Of a stretch of 64,000 nt of DNA, positions 8,637 through 17,919 are shown one piece after another. Numbering within the stretch: the stretch's first letter is position 1; every line of letters begins with the position of its first letter. The translations under genes were made by a program, and so were the position numbers. Origin of the DNA: Geitlerinema sp. S16 (lineage in GTDB: Bacteria; Cyanobacteriota; Cyanobacteriia; Cyanobacteriales; Geitlerinemataceae). A model generated the notes under the pieces. That model was given only the letters and a program-made list of their open reading frames with translations, was not told the origin of the DNA and made no database searches. The DNA lies in contig JAABST010000014.1 of the NCBI GenBank assembly GCA_011390275.1, positions 1 to 64,000 on the forward strand, in the 5' to 3' direction.

Positions 8637-9313
8637 GACAATATAACCTTGTACTGATATAACTCTGATTGTAGTTTAGCTGGATTGATGAATCAAAAAT
8701 CAATCTAGTCGTAAAACGTAAAATGTAATACCAAATCCGGATCACGAAGTAGCAGTTACCGATGAGCACTGAGCGGAGTCGAAGTGCGGGTTTGGACTCA
8801 AAACGATCCATGCAATTATGCGTCTCACTGAACCGGATTTCGTCTAAAACTTCGTGTGTGGAACAGCGGCGATCGCGCTCAATTCATGCTCAATTCACGC
8901 TCAAATTTTGAAAAAAACGGCACGATCGCGCATCACTTCCAGTATGGTAGTCTGGACTTGAACGAAGCCCGGTTCGCACTCCCTTTGGTTTGAACTTTGG
9001 TTTAAACTCAGCGTCTGGGGCTTGGGAATGCCCGCATCTTGAACTTCCCGTTCGTCGTTTCTTCGCTTCACGTTTGCGGCTCAAGTCCCGGCAAATCCCG
9101 GCTTACACTCCTGTTCAGCTTCTTGTTTTACGTTTTTTTCGGCACTGAAGTTTAAATATGTTTTTGTTGGTCAATACTCTGATGAATTCGTTCGAGCAAT
9201 CGAGTCCACCCTGAACTAGGGGATCGGTTAATCGCTCACCTCTATACATTCGTCACTGTCTGCGATCGAGCTGATCACAGACAACGCTTGAGTCCTGAAC
9301 AATCCCAGGTATT
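8637..9313. other. 677-bp divergent intergenic region, no gene seen
   Basis: The gap separates the thioredoxin-like gene (minus) from the SulP gene (plus). It holds one type-A MITE-like repeat and short direct repeats of GCTCAATTCA near 8878-8905. The 9000-9120 stretch has several TTGAAC/TTTGAAC words but no convincing gene. Short open frames here lack ribosome binding sites and have atypical composition. Confidence 0.5.
8730..8845. repeat. MITE-like element type A, copy 1 (degenerate)
   Basis: A roughly 116-bp element. The left end CCAAATCCGGATCACG and the inverted right end (reading AGACGAAATCCGGTTCA on the other strand) form imperfect terminal inverted repeats. The centre holds the exact core hairpin GCACTGAGCGGAGTCGAAGT (8766-8785) shared with the other copies. 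It is more diverged than the copies at 24409 and 53616. Confidence 0.65.
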
Positions 9314-10819
9314 GTGAATCTGAAAAACTTTAAACGAGACTGGCTTTCCAATGTGAAGGCTGATATTTTGTCGGGTGCGGTCGTTGGACTGGCGCTGATT
9401 CCCGAGGCGATCGCCTTCTCGATCATTGCGGGCGTCGATCCCAAAGTGGGGCTTTATGCCTCGTTTATCATCACTGTGATGACGGCTTTCTTTGGTGGTA
9501 GACCCGCCTCGATTTCAGCCGCGACGGGTGCAATGGCGTTGCTGATGATTGATTTGGTCAAACTGCACGGACTTCAGTATCTGCTCGCCGCCACGGTTTT
9601 GACGGGCATTTTTCAAGTTTTATTTGGCCTCTGCAAACTGGGTCGCCAAATGCGCTACGTGCCACGGGCGGTCATGCTGGGCTACATCAACGCCTTGGCC
9701 GTGTTGATCTTTCTGGCGCAACTTCCACAACTGTTGGGGAAACCGCCGATCGTCTACCTCCTAACGGCGCTGTCCCTGGCGATTATTTACCTTTTGCCAC
9801 GCTTTACCCAGGTGATCCCCTCGCCTCTGGTGGCGTTGGGCGTGATGACCTTAGCCACGATCGCCCTCAAACTCGACGTACCGACCGTTGGCGATATGGG
9901 TCAACTGCCCACAACACTCCCAGTGTTTGCCGTGCCGCAGGTTCCGCTCACGCTGGCTACCCTGAAAATTATCCTGCCGTATTCCCTAACGTTGGCACTG
10001 GTCGGGCTGTTGGCGTCCTTTCTGACGGCTGCGTTAGTCGATGAACTCACCGACACGACCAGCGATAAAAATCAGGAGGCGCAAGGCCAAGGACTCGCGA
10101 ACATTGTCTCGGCCTTTTTTGGGGGCATGGCGGGCTGTGGCATGATCGGCCAGTCTGTGATCAATGTGCAGTCTGGAGGCCGGACGCGGTTGTCTACGTT
10201 GGCGGCTGGATTGCTGCTGCTGTTTGCCATTTTGGGCTTGCAGGATTGGGTGCGGCAAATGCCGATGGCGGTTCTGGTTGCCATCATGTTCATGGTGTCG
10301 ATCGGGACGTTTCGCTGGTCGTCGTTTCGGCGTATTCGTCGCGTTCCCGTCAGCGAGACGATCGTTATGCTGGCGACGATGGGGGTCGCGATTTTTACCC
10401 GCAACTTTGCCTTAGGAGTCGCGACGGGAATCGTCCTCAGTACCGTCTTTTTTACGAACAAGATCGCCCAGCTCGTTACCGTGCGGCGTCGCTCGGAGGA
10501 CGAGGGCAGTCACCACATCTATGACGTGTCGGGACATATTTTCTTCCTGTCGAAGGAAGAGTTTTTTGATGGTTTTGATTTTCGCGAGGCGATCGATCGC
10601 GTCACAATCAACCTGAGTCAGGCGCACCTTTGGGATCAAGGATCGGTCGAAATGGTCGATCGTGTGATTTTCAAATTTCGGCGGCTGGGAGCTGAGGTGC
10701 AATTGGTCGGCTTGAACGCATCCAGCACCGCATTAGCGCAAAACCTTGGCCTACAATCCATCGTTTTGGACGATGAACCCTTGACCCCGTTCGCGACTCA
10801 GACGAGGAAACTCCCGTGA
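9314..10819 (+). CDS. SulP family anion permease
   Basis: A 501-residue SulP transporter. It has the N-terminal SulP signature ([20 protein letters not shown], then [10 protein letters not shown]), followed by [19 protein letters not shown] near 57-75 and about ten to twelve further membrane segments to residue 385. The C-terminal STAS domain is short (about 400-480, around [18 protein letters not shown]). Start is a GTG with AGG 5 bp upstream. SulP proteins move sulfate, bicarbonate or other anions. The overlap with a universal stress protein and the nearby bicA favour bicarbonate, or an anion exchanged in carbon uptake, but sulfate cannot be excluded. Confidence 0.9.
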   Translation: MNLKNFKRDWLSNVKADILSGAVVGLALIPEAIAFSIIAGVDPKVGLYASFIITVMTAFFGGRPASISAATGAMALLMIDLVKLHGLQYLLAATVLTGIFQVLFGLCKLGRQMRYVPRAVMLGYINALAVLIFLAQLPQLLGKPPIVYLLTALSLAIIYLLPRFTQVIPSPLVALGVMTLATIALKLDVPTVGDMGQLPTTLPVFAVPQVPLTLATLKIILPYSLTLALVGLLASFLTAALVDELTDTTSDKNQEAQGQGLANIVSAFFGGMAGCGMIGQSVINVQSGGRTRLSTLAAGLLLLFAILGLQDWVRQMPMAVLVAIMFMVSIGTFRWSSFRRIRRVPVSETIVMLATMGVAIFTRNFALGVATGIVLSTVFFTNKIAQLVTVRRRSEDEGSHHIYDVSGHIFFLSKEEFFDGFDFREAIDRVTINLSQAHLWDQGSVEMVDRVIFKFRRLGAEVQLVGLNASSTALAQNLGLQSIVLDDEPLTPFATQTRKLP

Positions 10820-11682
10820 AACGCATCCTGTTATGTACCGATGGTTCGACGTTTGCTTCTAGTAGCTACCAGTACGGCGCTTGGTTGGCGCGACGTTTGG
10901 ACGCAGCGATCGATGTGTTGCACGTGTCTGATGTGCGTCGCCAAGCCCAAGCCGAAGCCACCAATCTCAGCGGCAGTATTGGCATTGATGCTGCCGATCG
11001 CCTACTTCAGGAACTCGTCAACCTCGAACACCAAAAAGCACGATTGGAGTATCAGCACGCCAAACTCATGCTCCAGTCCGCTGTTACCACCCTCCAAGCC
11101 CAGGGAATCGACACCGTGAAAACCCAACACAAGACGGGGTATTTCGTTGATGTTTTATCAGAACTCGAAGCGATCGCCGATCTCGTGGTACTGGGCAAAC
11201 GAGGCACATCCGCCGAAGCCGCTTCTGGACATTTGGGCGCGAACTTAGAGCGAATTATTCGAGCCAGCCACAAGCCCTGCCTCGTGACCTCACGGCAGTT
11301 TAAGCCGATCGAGCGGGTACTGCTAGCCTACGATGGAAGCCCGATCGCCCAAAAAGCGCTCGAATTTGTGATCACCTCACCGCTATTCCAGGGGTTGACA
11401 TTACACATCCTCAAAGTCACCCCGGATGACACCACCACCACCCGAGCGCGATCGCGCCTGGACGCAGCTCAACAGCAGGCTCAGGCTCATGGTTTTGATC
11501 CCGTGTGTCAGCTTGTTATGGGCAACCCGGAAACGGCGATCTCAACCTACGTGACAGACCAGAACATCGACCTTTTGGCGATCGGCGCCTATGGACATCG
11601 CCGCATCCGCCACCTGATCATCGGCAGCACAACCGCACAAATCCTGCGTAGCAGCCATATCCCCGTTTTTGTCTTTCGTTAA
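10816..11682 (+). CDS. tandem-domain universal stress protein
   Basis: A 288-residue protein made of two UspA domains (about 1-153 and 158-288). The second keeps the ATP-binding pattern G-x2-G-x9-G-S (GAYGHRRIRHLIIGSTT). The first, GKRGTSAEAASGHLG, deviates, so only one half may bind nucleotide. The GTG start overlaps the SulP stop by 4 bp (GTGA), so translation is coupled. Such Usp proteins next to transporters are thought to sense ATP/ADP or stress and modulate the partner. It sits between two SulP-family transporters. Confidence 0.9.
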   Translation: MKRILLCTDGSTFASSSYQYGAWLARRLDAAIDVLHVSDVRRQAQAEATNLSGSIGIDAADRLLQELVNLEHQKARLEYQHAKLMLQSAVTTLQAQGIDTVKTQHKTGYFVDVLSELEAIADLVVLGKRGTSAEAASGHLGANLERIIRASHKPCLVTSRQFKPIERVLLAYDGSPIAQKALEFVITSPLFQGLTLHILKVTPDDTTTTRARSRLDAAQQQAQAHGFDPVCQLVMGNPETAISTYVTDQNIDLLAIGAYGHRRIRHLIIGSTTAQILRSSHIPVFVFR

Positions 11683-11848
11683 CTTCGGTTTGGCCTGCGA
11701 TCAACAAGCCCATTTCGAGTTTTTAATGGGCCGATTTCAAGTGGCTTGAATTGGCTCGATACGACCCATCCATGGATGAGTTGTGTGAGTCGGTTTCAGA
11801 GCTTGAGATCATACAGCCCGACGATTTATGCAATTCTTACTCAACCCT

Positions 11849-13522
11849 ATGGCCGTCACCAATCGCCTCAACTTTTACAATCTGAAAGGGGATATCCTCG
11901 GCGGTTTAACCGCTGCCGTTGTCGCTCTACCCCTCGCCCTCGCCCTGGGAATCGCCTCCGGAGCGGGAGCTTCCGCTGGATTATGGGGTGCCATTTTAGT
12001 CGGCTTTTTTGCGGCATTATTTGGCGGAACTCCCAGCCTAATCTCCGAACCGACGGGACCGATGACGGTCATCGTGACGGCGGTGATCGCCGAAACAACA
12101 GCTAGCGATCCCGAAAATGGCCTAGCTTTAGCCTTCACCGTAATTATGCTTGCGGGTGTTTTCCAGATTCTTTTGGGTCTGCTTAAGCTGGGACGCTACA
12201 TCACAATGTTGCCCTACAACGTGATCTCCGGGTTCATGAGTGGTATCGGGATCATCTTGATCTTCATGCAGATTGCACCGTTTTTGGGTCAAGAAACTCC
12301 GTCTGGTGGCGTGCTGAAGGTCATCCAAAAACTACCTCAGCTTGTGATGGGTCTCGATCCGATCGAAGCTGGACTCGGGGTGTTGACGATCGCGATTTTA
12401 TTTTTCTATCCCCGTCGGTGGAAAAAGCTTGTGCCGCCACAGTTGGTGGCACTGGTCGCAGTGAGTTTAATTTCGCTGGTGTTCCTCCGAGATTTCGATA
12501 TTCGTACGATCTCGACGATCGGTGAAATCACACCCGGCCTGCCAGACTTTCAAGTCCCAACCTTCAATTCGAACAGTTGGCGGTTAATTGTCGTCAATGC
12601 CTTGATCTTGGGCATTGTAGGTTCGATCGACTGTCTGCTGACCTGTCTGGTCGCCGATAGCTTGACTCGAACGGAACACCGCTCCAATCAAGAGCTGATC
12701 GGTCAAGGAATTGCCAATATCATCACGGGACTGTGTGGCGGGATCGCCGGTTCGGGCGCAACGACAGCAACTGTGGTCAATATTCAGGCCGGGGGACGAA
12801 CCGCACTTTCCGGGATCAGTCGTGCGCTCATCCTCATGATTGTCGTTCTGTGGGCTGCGCCGCTGACATCTGGGATTCCGTTGGCTGTACTGGCGGGGAT
12901 CGTACTCAAAGTTGGGATCGATATTATTGACTGGGGATTCTTGAAGCGGGCGCACAAGCTGTCTTGGAAAGCGGCTGGAATTGTCTACAGTGTGATTATC
13001 TTGACGGTGTTCGTTGATCTGATGGTGGCGGTTGCCGTTGGTGTATTTGTCGCCAATATCCTGACGATTGCGCGTCTTGAAGAGATGCAAACTCAGTCCG
13101 TAAAAGCGATTACCGACGATGATGACCAAATCGTTCTATCCGACGCCGAAAAGCAAATTCTGGATGCAGCTCAGGGTCGCGTCTTGCTCTTTCATCTGAG
13201 CGGCCCGATGATTTTTGGAGTCGCCAAGGCGATCGCCCGCGAACATGGTGCAATCACCGGCTACGACGTGCTGATTGTCGATTTGACGGAAGTTCCCGTT
13301 CTGGGGATCACGTCCGCTCTCGCGATCGAAAATGCGATCGAAGAGGCACTCGATGTCGGCCACGAAGTCATCATCGTGGGTACAACGGGCAAGATCCGAC
13401 ACCGCTTGGAGAAATTGGGCATTAAAGGAAAAATCCCGAATGACAACTGGATGGACGATCGTTTATCTGCGCTCCAGCTTGGCTTGCATACTGTAGAACA
13501 GAAACAGGCCGAACTTCGATGA
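11849..13522 (+). CDS. bicA: sodium-dependent bicarbonate transporter BicA
   Basis: A 557-residue SulP protein that matches cyanobacterial BicA closely by eye. It shows GDILGGLTAAVVALPLALA, SGAGASAGLWGAILVGFFAA, FGGTPSLISEPTGPMTVI, NVISGFMSGIGIILI, ADSLTRTEHRSNQELIGQG and a full STAS domain (about 420-545, with RVLLFHLSGPMIFGVAKAIA). BicA imports bicarbonate with sodium at the plasma membrane for the carbon-concentrating mechanism. The start at 11849 (MAVTNRLNF) aligns with the known BicA N-terminus; an ATG at 11828 would add 7 residues. No clear ribosome binding site precedes either. It follows the Usp gene by 166 bp on the same strand. Confidence 0.93.
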   Translation: MAVTNRLNFYNLKGDILGGLTAAVVALPLALALGIASGAGASAGLWGAILVGFFAALFGGTPSLISEPTGPMTVIVTAVIAETTASDPENGLALAFTVIMLAGVFQILLGLLKLGRYITMLPYNVISGFMSGIGIILIFMQIAPFLGQETPSGGVLKVIQKLPQLVMGLDPIEAGLGVLTIAILFFYPRRWKKLVPPQLVALVAVSLISLVFLRDFDIRTISTIGEITPGLPDFQVPTFNSNSWRLIVVNALILGIVGSIDCLLTCLVADSLTRTEHRSNQELIGQGIANIITGLCGGIAGSGATTATVVNIQAGGRTALSGISRALILMIVVLWAAPLTSGIPLAVLAGIVLKVGIDIIDWGFLKRAHKLSWKAAGIVYSVIILTVFVDLMVAVAVGVFVANILTIARLEEMQTQSVKAITDDDDQIVLSDAEKQILDAAQGRVLLFHLSGPMIFGVAKAIAREHGAITGYDVLIVDLTEVPVLGITSALAIENAIEEALDVGHEVIIVGTTGKIRHRLEKLGIKGKIPNDNWMDDRLSALQLGLHTVEQKQAELR

Positions 13523-13843
13523 GTGCTTGATCTGAGCTTCCATCTCCTGCCGGGCTGGGGTGACATGTAGCGGTCACGTTATGTTAAGGAAAGAAAACAA
13601 TTTTGTCGCCAAAGAGACCCCAAGAGCCAAAAGAATTTGTTACATCTATGGCAGACTAAGCGCTGTTACCGTGGAATGCTCTCAGCCTTGAAATAATCAG
13701 AGGCTCATCAAACCCGTGTCAACGCCTGAAATCCCCAGCATAGAAGGGTTTTCTTGCGGATGTCAGCACGACCTTAGCCTAATTCACTCAGCACGCGATC
13801 GCCACTTTCGGGCGAGTCATCGCAAATAGGGACTGATTATTTT
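13523..13843. other. 321-bp intergenic region, no gene seen
   Basis: Lies between bicA and the acetyltransferase. It is a mixed-composition gap with an A-rich run GGAAAGAAAACAATTTT near 13587-13603 and no strong hairpin with a T tract. A small RNA or a long leader for the downstream gene cannot be excluded. Confidence 0.4.
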
Positions 13844-14341
13844 ATGGAGAAAATCAGCATGGATTGTCGGAACGTTCAATTTTGTGACAGCGCTTCTGCG
13901 GTCGATTTTCAACAGCTCAAAGCATTGTTTGAGTGCTCGGCTTTTTGGGCAGCAGAACGCAGCATGGATGATATGCGAATTGCGATCGAGCATAGCAATC
14001 CGGTCATTACCGCCTGGGATGACGATCGGCTGATCGGCTTTACGCGAGCAACGTCCGACGGTATTTTTCGCGCCACGATCTGGGATGTGGTAATCCATTG
14101 CGACTATCAAGGCTTGGGTCTAGGTCGCAAGCTGGTTGAAACATTGCTCGGTCACCCCATCATGAACCGAGTCGAGCGCGTATATCTCATGACGACCAAT
14201 CAGCAGAAGTTTTACGAGCGGATTGGCTTCGTGGAAAATTCCACAACGACGATGCTGCTGGAACAGTCGCCGATCGATACCCTCAGCGTGACCTCGATCG
14301 CGGACGATCGCGGCCTCACTGCCGTCGCTGCCGAACACTAA
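13844..14341 (+). CDS. GNAT family N-acetyltransferase
   Basis: A 165-residue GNAT acetyltransferase that would use acetyl-CoA. Motif A/B is visible as WDVVIHCDYQGLGLGRKLVE (about 86-105; Q-x-x-G-x-G acetyl-CoA loop), followed by RVYLMTTNQQKFYERIGF, a typical motif B ending. The fold order resembles the cyanobacterial/plastid GNAT group (plant NSI/GNAT2-like). Substrate is unknown. A second ATG at 13859 could be the true start. The last 25 residues are low-complexity and may be disordered. Confidence 0.85.
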   Translation: MEKISMDCRNVQFCDSASAVDFQQLKALFECSAFWAAERSMDDMRIAIEHSNPVITAWDDDRLIGFTRATSDGIFRATIWDVVIHCDYQGLGLGRKLVETLLGHPIMNRVERVYLMTTNQQKFYERIGFVENSTTTMLLEQSPIDTLSVTSIADDRGLTAVAAEH

Positions 14342-14375
14342 CGCTCATCGCCCGATCAGCCGACACAGCCGACAC

Positions 14376-15224
14376 TTACGACGCGACCGATCGCGGCATC
14401 CAAAACCGCAGACGTGAGATCGTCGGCTGATCGGGGTTGAGCAAAACGGGTAGATCGAGGCCGCCGCCAAGGAGTTCGAGCAAGAGTTGATTAAGGGTAA
14501 GCCGCAGACTTGGCGATAGGGTAAATGGTGGTAAGGCTTGCTTAAATGCGTCGCGGTCTGTCGCCGTATGGCGTTCAAAAAAGTCGATCGGATCGCCAAA
14601 ATCAGCGGACGTTAGGGCAGAATCCAGTAAAAACTCAACGGTATCGGCCTGGGTTTTACAGGTGAGCTGGACGCTCGCATCGCGACTGCGGCCTAGATCG
14701 ATCGCCAACTCCAACAAGTCAATCACGATCGACACCATCAAATCCTTATCCGTCGCGATCGCCACATCCGGATCGTCGATTTCTAACTTAAAACTAACGC
14801 TGTAGTTCGCGGCTTCTAGCTCGATCGGCTCACAAACGCAGCGCGATAGCTGATCCAGCGTCAGCGACTGAATTTTTGGCGGGCGTCGTCCGGCTTCAAT
14901 ACGTGAGACGAGCAGCAACGAATCGAGCATATGCACGAGTTTTAGCGCGGCCTTATTCGCTTCTTGAATAAAGTCATGCTCTTCTTCAACATCTTCGCAA
15001 AGGTCTTCGAGCACAAGCTGATGACTGCCGATGATGCCGCTTAGGGGCGATCGCAGCTCGTGGGAAATCCGGGCGAGGAAGTGAGACTTAAACTGTGCTT
15101 CCCGCTGGGCGAGCCGGTAATTTCGCTGTAATTCATGATTTTCGGCGATCGTGGCTTCGATCTGCTGGCGGAGGATTGGATCGTCGATACTGTCGAGGTC
15201 GATCGCGTTGAGGTTCACGGACAT
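14376..15224 (-). CDS. histidine-kinase-like protein with degenerate ATPase domain
   Basis: A 282-residue protein from ATG 15224. A coiled-coil N-terminus (about 20-45) leads into an HisKA dimerisation domain with an intact H box, FLARISHELRSPLSGI (His55). The expected HATPase region is present by length, but the N box reads LLELAIDLGRS, with no Asn, and the G1 (DxGxG) and G2 (GxGLGL) boxes are not recognisable. No sensor domain or membrane segment is seen. It probably cannot autophosphorylate; it may be a phosphoacceptor, a scaffold or a dimer partner for another kinase. No response regulator is adjacent. Confidence 0.75.
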   Translation of the reverse strand: MSVNLNAIDLDSIDDPILRQQIEATIAENHELQRNYRLAQREAQFKSHFLARISHELRSPLSGIIGSHQLVLEDLCEDVEEEHDFIQEANKAALKLVHMLDSLLLVSRIEAGRRPPKIQSLTLDQLSRCVCEPIELEAANYSVSFKLEIDDPDVAIATDKDLMVSIVIDLLELAIDLGRSRDASVQLTCKTQADTVEFLLDSALTSADFGDPIDFFERHTATDRDAFKQALPPFTLSPSLRLTLNQLLLELLGGGLDLPVLLNPDQPTISRLRFWMPRSVAS

Positions 15225-15422
15225 AATGACGGTGGAGTAGATCAGGCTCGGACAATTTCGCAGTCCAGCCGGAGTCAAGACGCAAATATGAGAGATATAT
15301 CGGCGATCGGGTATCGGCGATCAGGGCGCGTGGCCGCTAATTCAGCCCGATGGTTCGCATTTGGCCAAAATCGGCGTCCGGTTCAATCCTGATAGCAATG
15401 CCACGCGCGAGGTTTGAGCGAT

Positions 15423-15746
15423 TTAGAGCTGACGTTCCAGCATAGCCTGAAAGTCATCGTAGGGCTTGGCTCCGACGATCGTCTCGACCAATTCGCCATC
15501 TTTAAAAAACATCACCGCCGGGATGCTTTTAATGCCGAACCGTTTGGCAACGGGTTTATTGGCATCGAGATCGAGCTTGAGGACTTTGGCGAGATCAGCG
15601 TACTCGTCCGCCAACTGGTCAATCAGCGGCGCGATCACTTTGCACGGACCGCACCAGGTGGCGGTACAGTCCACGACGAGGATCGATTCTGAGGCTAGCA
15701 GCGAGTCGAACTCCGCTTCGTCTTGAATAAAGGCGGCTGTTCCCAT
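15423..15746 (-). CDS. trxA: thioredoxin
   Basis: A 107-residue thioredoxin with the canonical active site TATWCGPCKVIAP, the LDLDANKPVAKRFGIKSIPA strand-loop with its cis-proline, and the terminal helix. It reduces protein disulfides in the cytosol and lumen-independent targets; in cyanobacteria m-type thioredoxins regulate the Calvin cycle. Length and order are fully typical. It stands alone between the degenerate kinase and the spermidine-synthase-like gene. Confidence 0.95.
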   Translation of the reverse strand: MGTAAFIQDEAEFDSLLASESILVVDCTATWCGPCKVIAPLIDQLADEYADLAKVLKLDLDANKPVAKRFGIKSIPAVMFFKDGELVETIVGAKPYDDFQAMLERQL

Positions 15747-15863
15747 ATTTTCAAATCTCTTATTTTTTATAGTTCGCTAATCGTTAGCGATGTTCAGCGA
15801 TTATCCCGTATCGCTTTTACCTGATGCTGGACTCGTCGTTAAACTTATCGCGGTTAAGCCTGA

Positions 15864-17603
15864 TTAATACAACTCCCAACGCCGATCGGCTTGATATTTG
15901 ACGATAATCGGTCGCGCCAAGCGATTGACCTCAACCGTTTGCCCTTGGACATCCTTCGGTAGGGCAAACATGGCGGGCAGCGCCGCCGCATTTAAAAATC
16001 GTGTCGGTACATCGATCGCCAAACTCGCCGGGTCGATCGTGTGATCACTGGCCAGCACAAACCCCCAAGGGCCAAAACTGGGAACACTGACCGTGTAGGG
16101 AGCCGTGATAAATTCGGCAGCTTTCAGCGTTGTTTCCACACAGGCAAAGGCTCGCGGCGCAAAAAATGGGCTGGAGGCTTGGGTGACAAATACCCCGTTG
16201 GGCGCAAGGCGCGATCGCAGGCGTTGATAAAACCCTTCGGAATACAGCTTGGCGATGACGTTGCGATCGGGGTCTGGAAAATCGGCGATGATCGTGTCGA
16301 ATTGTTCGTTGAGCTTGGGCGCGATCGAAAAAGCATCGCCGTAGCGGATCTCGACGCGCGGATCATCGAAAGATTGGCCGTGCAGTTTGGATAAAAGTGG
16401 ATAGCGACGCGCCAGTTTGACGATCGCCGGGTCGAGTTCGAGCAACAGGACTCGATCCACCGATGACCATTTCAGAATTTCCCGCAGCGCCAAACCGTCG
16501 CCCGCCCCCATCAACAGCACATGCTTCGGGTTGCCCGTTGGGGTTCCTGAGGCGGCTAAGGCTGGATGGATCAGCGCTTCGTGATAGCGGTATTCGTCGA
16601 TCGTCGAAAATTGCAGCTCACCATCGATATAGAGCCGCGCATCTTGACTGCCGCGTGTCAGGACGATGCGCTGATACGGCGTTTGGATGCGGGAGACGAT
16701 CGGCGCGTTGTACAGCGTATTTTCGAGCAGGTTGCCCAGCGGCACACTCAACGGCGCGATCGCCCACAGGATCGCGGCAATGATCAAACCCCACCAGCGC
16801 CAGCGCCGCATCGAAGGGAACGACTGCCCGATCGCGAAGACCATCAGCGCCGGGAGCGATCCCAGCATCACCGCCGTGGGAAACATGCCAAACACCGGTA
16901 GCAGCAGCACGGGACAGGCGATCGATCCAAATAATGCGCCGACATAATCCAATGCCAAAATTCGCGCCAGGGAATCTTTGAGGCCGCGATCGCGCTCGAT
17001 AATGCGCGTCAACAGCGGCACTTCCAAACCGGCCAAGGTTCCCAAAATCATCGTCACCAAAATCAGCCCCAGCCACAGGGATTGATCGAGCACAAACAGG
17101 CCAAACAAGCCGAGGGGGAGTAGGGCGCTCAGGGGCGCGATCGCCAGTTCGACTTGGACGAATCGCGTGAGCAGGTGCGCCGCGCGGGCGGTTTCGGCGG
17201 AGGCGGAGGTTTTCGGATTGCCGGGATTATTGGGATTGATCGATGGCTCGTCATCACTCAAAATGAACTGACTCAGGTAGGAACCGAGTCCCATCGCCGC
17301 CAGAAATCCACCCACCGCCACGCCATAGGACAGCGCCTGATTGCCGACCAGATAGCTGGCCAGCGTTCCCAGTAGCAGCTCGATCGCCAAACCGCAAGCC
17401 GACGACACCGCCGCCGCGAGCAGCAAAACATTACACTGACGCTCACTGAGGAGCGGAGCGGACGGGGGTTCGATCGGTGGATCGGAATCGTCGAGCGGGG
17501 CGATCGCGCGGTACGGAGTGGAGGGAGAATCGTTCGGCGTCAAGGGTTTGAGGGCTGATAGGGGATCGGCGATCGGGCAGGCTGAGGAGGGGAATTGGTG
17601 CAA
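15864..17603 (-). CDS. membrane-anchored spermidine synthase-like protein
   Basis: A 579-residue fusion. A Pro/Asp-rich N-terminus is followed by about seven hydrophobic segments (about 57-300) and then a Rossmann aminopropyltransferase domain (about 305-575). Signature stretches are HVLLMGAGDGLALREILKW (motif I), VLLLELDPAIVKLAR, DPRVEIRYGDAF and TIIADFPDPDRNVIAKLYS, which includes the catalytic-type D-x-P-D. Family: polyamine aminopropyltransferase with N-terminal transmembrane region. Substrates of the membrane forms are not established. It is the last gene of a minus-strand cluster with a 79-residue and a 371-residue membrane protein. Confidence 0.88.
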   Translation of the reverse strand: MHQFPSSACPIADPLSALKPLTPNDSPSTPYRAIAPLDDSDPPIEPPSAPLLSERQCNVLLLAAAVSSACGLAIELLLGTLASYLVGNQALSYGVAVGGFLAAMGLGSYLSQFILSDDEPSINPNNPGNPKTSASAETARAAHLLTRFVQVELAIAPLSALLPLGLFGLFVLDQSLWLGLILVTMILGTLAGLEVPLLTRIIERDRGLKDSLARILALDYVGALFGSIACPVLLLPVFGMFPTAVMLGSLPALMVFAIGQSFPSMRRWRWWGLIIAAILWAIAPLSVPLGNLLENTLYNAPIVSRIQTPYQRIVLTRGSQDARLYIDGELQFSTIDEYRYHEALIHPALAASGTPTGNPKHVLLMGAGDGLALREILKWSSVDRVLLLELDPAIVKLARRYPLLSKLHGQSFDDPRVEIRYGDAFSIAPKLNEQFDTIIADFPDPDRNVIAKLYSEGFYQRLRSRLAPNGVFVTQASSPFFAPRAFACVETTLKAAEFITAPYTVSVPSFGPWGFVLASDHTIDPASLAIDVPTRFLNAAALPAMFALPKDVQGQTVEVNRLARPIIVKYQADRRWELY

Positions 17604-17617
17604 ACGTGGTGTTGACC

Positions 17618-17857
17618 CTATTTACCCCCGGCTCCGGGGCCACCACCGCGAAATGTGCCGTATTCTGTGCGGGTAGGGCTGTAGAGCCAGAGACCACGGG
17701 AATAGTAGCCGGAGGTGGTTGTGCCGTAACGCGGGCGATAGGTCGATTCGGACTGACGCAGACTGAGGGCGGATTTTTGCGAGTAACCCAGCCAAATCGC
17801 CCAGATGGCAATTCCAAGGGTTGTCGCGGTCAGGAGTCGGGCAAACCAGGGCATCAT
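17618..17857 (-). CDS. small membrane protein, unknown
   Basis: A 79-residue protein with one N-terminal hydrophobic helix (LLTATTLGIAIWAIWLGY, about 8-25) and a Tyr/Gly/Ser/Arg-rich tail. It lies 14 bp upstream of the spermidine-synthase-like gene and 62 bp downstream of the 371-residue gene, so it is probably part of that operon. No family is recognised. Support is its position, spacing and composition. Confidence 0.5.
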   Translation of the reverse strand: MMPWFARLLTATTLGIAIWAIWLGYSQKSALSLRQSESTYRPRYGTTTSGYYSRGLWLYSPTRTEYGTFRGGGPGAGGK

Positions 17858-17919
17858 AATTGCAAGCTGGAATCTAAGGTATTGAAGGACACAGAAAATA
17901 GGGTTAGCGGATCGATTCG

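Noticed and set aside
8890..9084. A 64-codon frame in the thioredoxin-SulP gap
   Set aside because: No ribosome binding site, no homolog recognised, unusual Lys/Arg/Pro composition.
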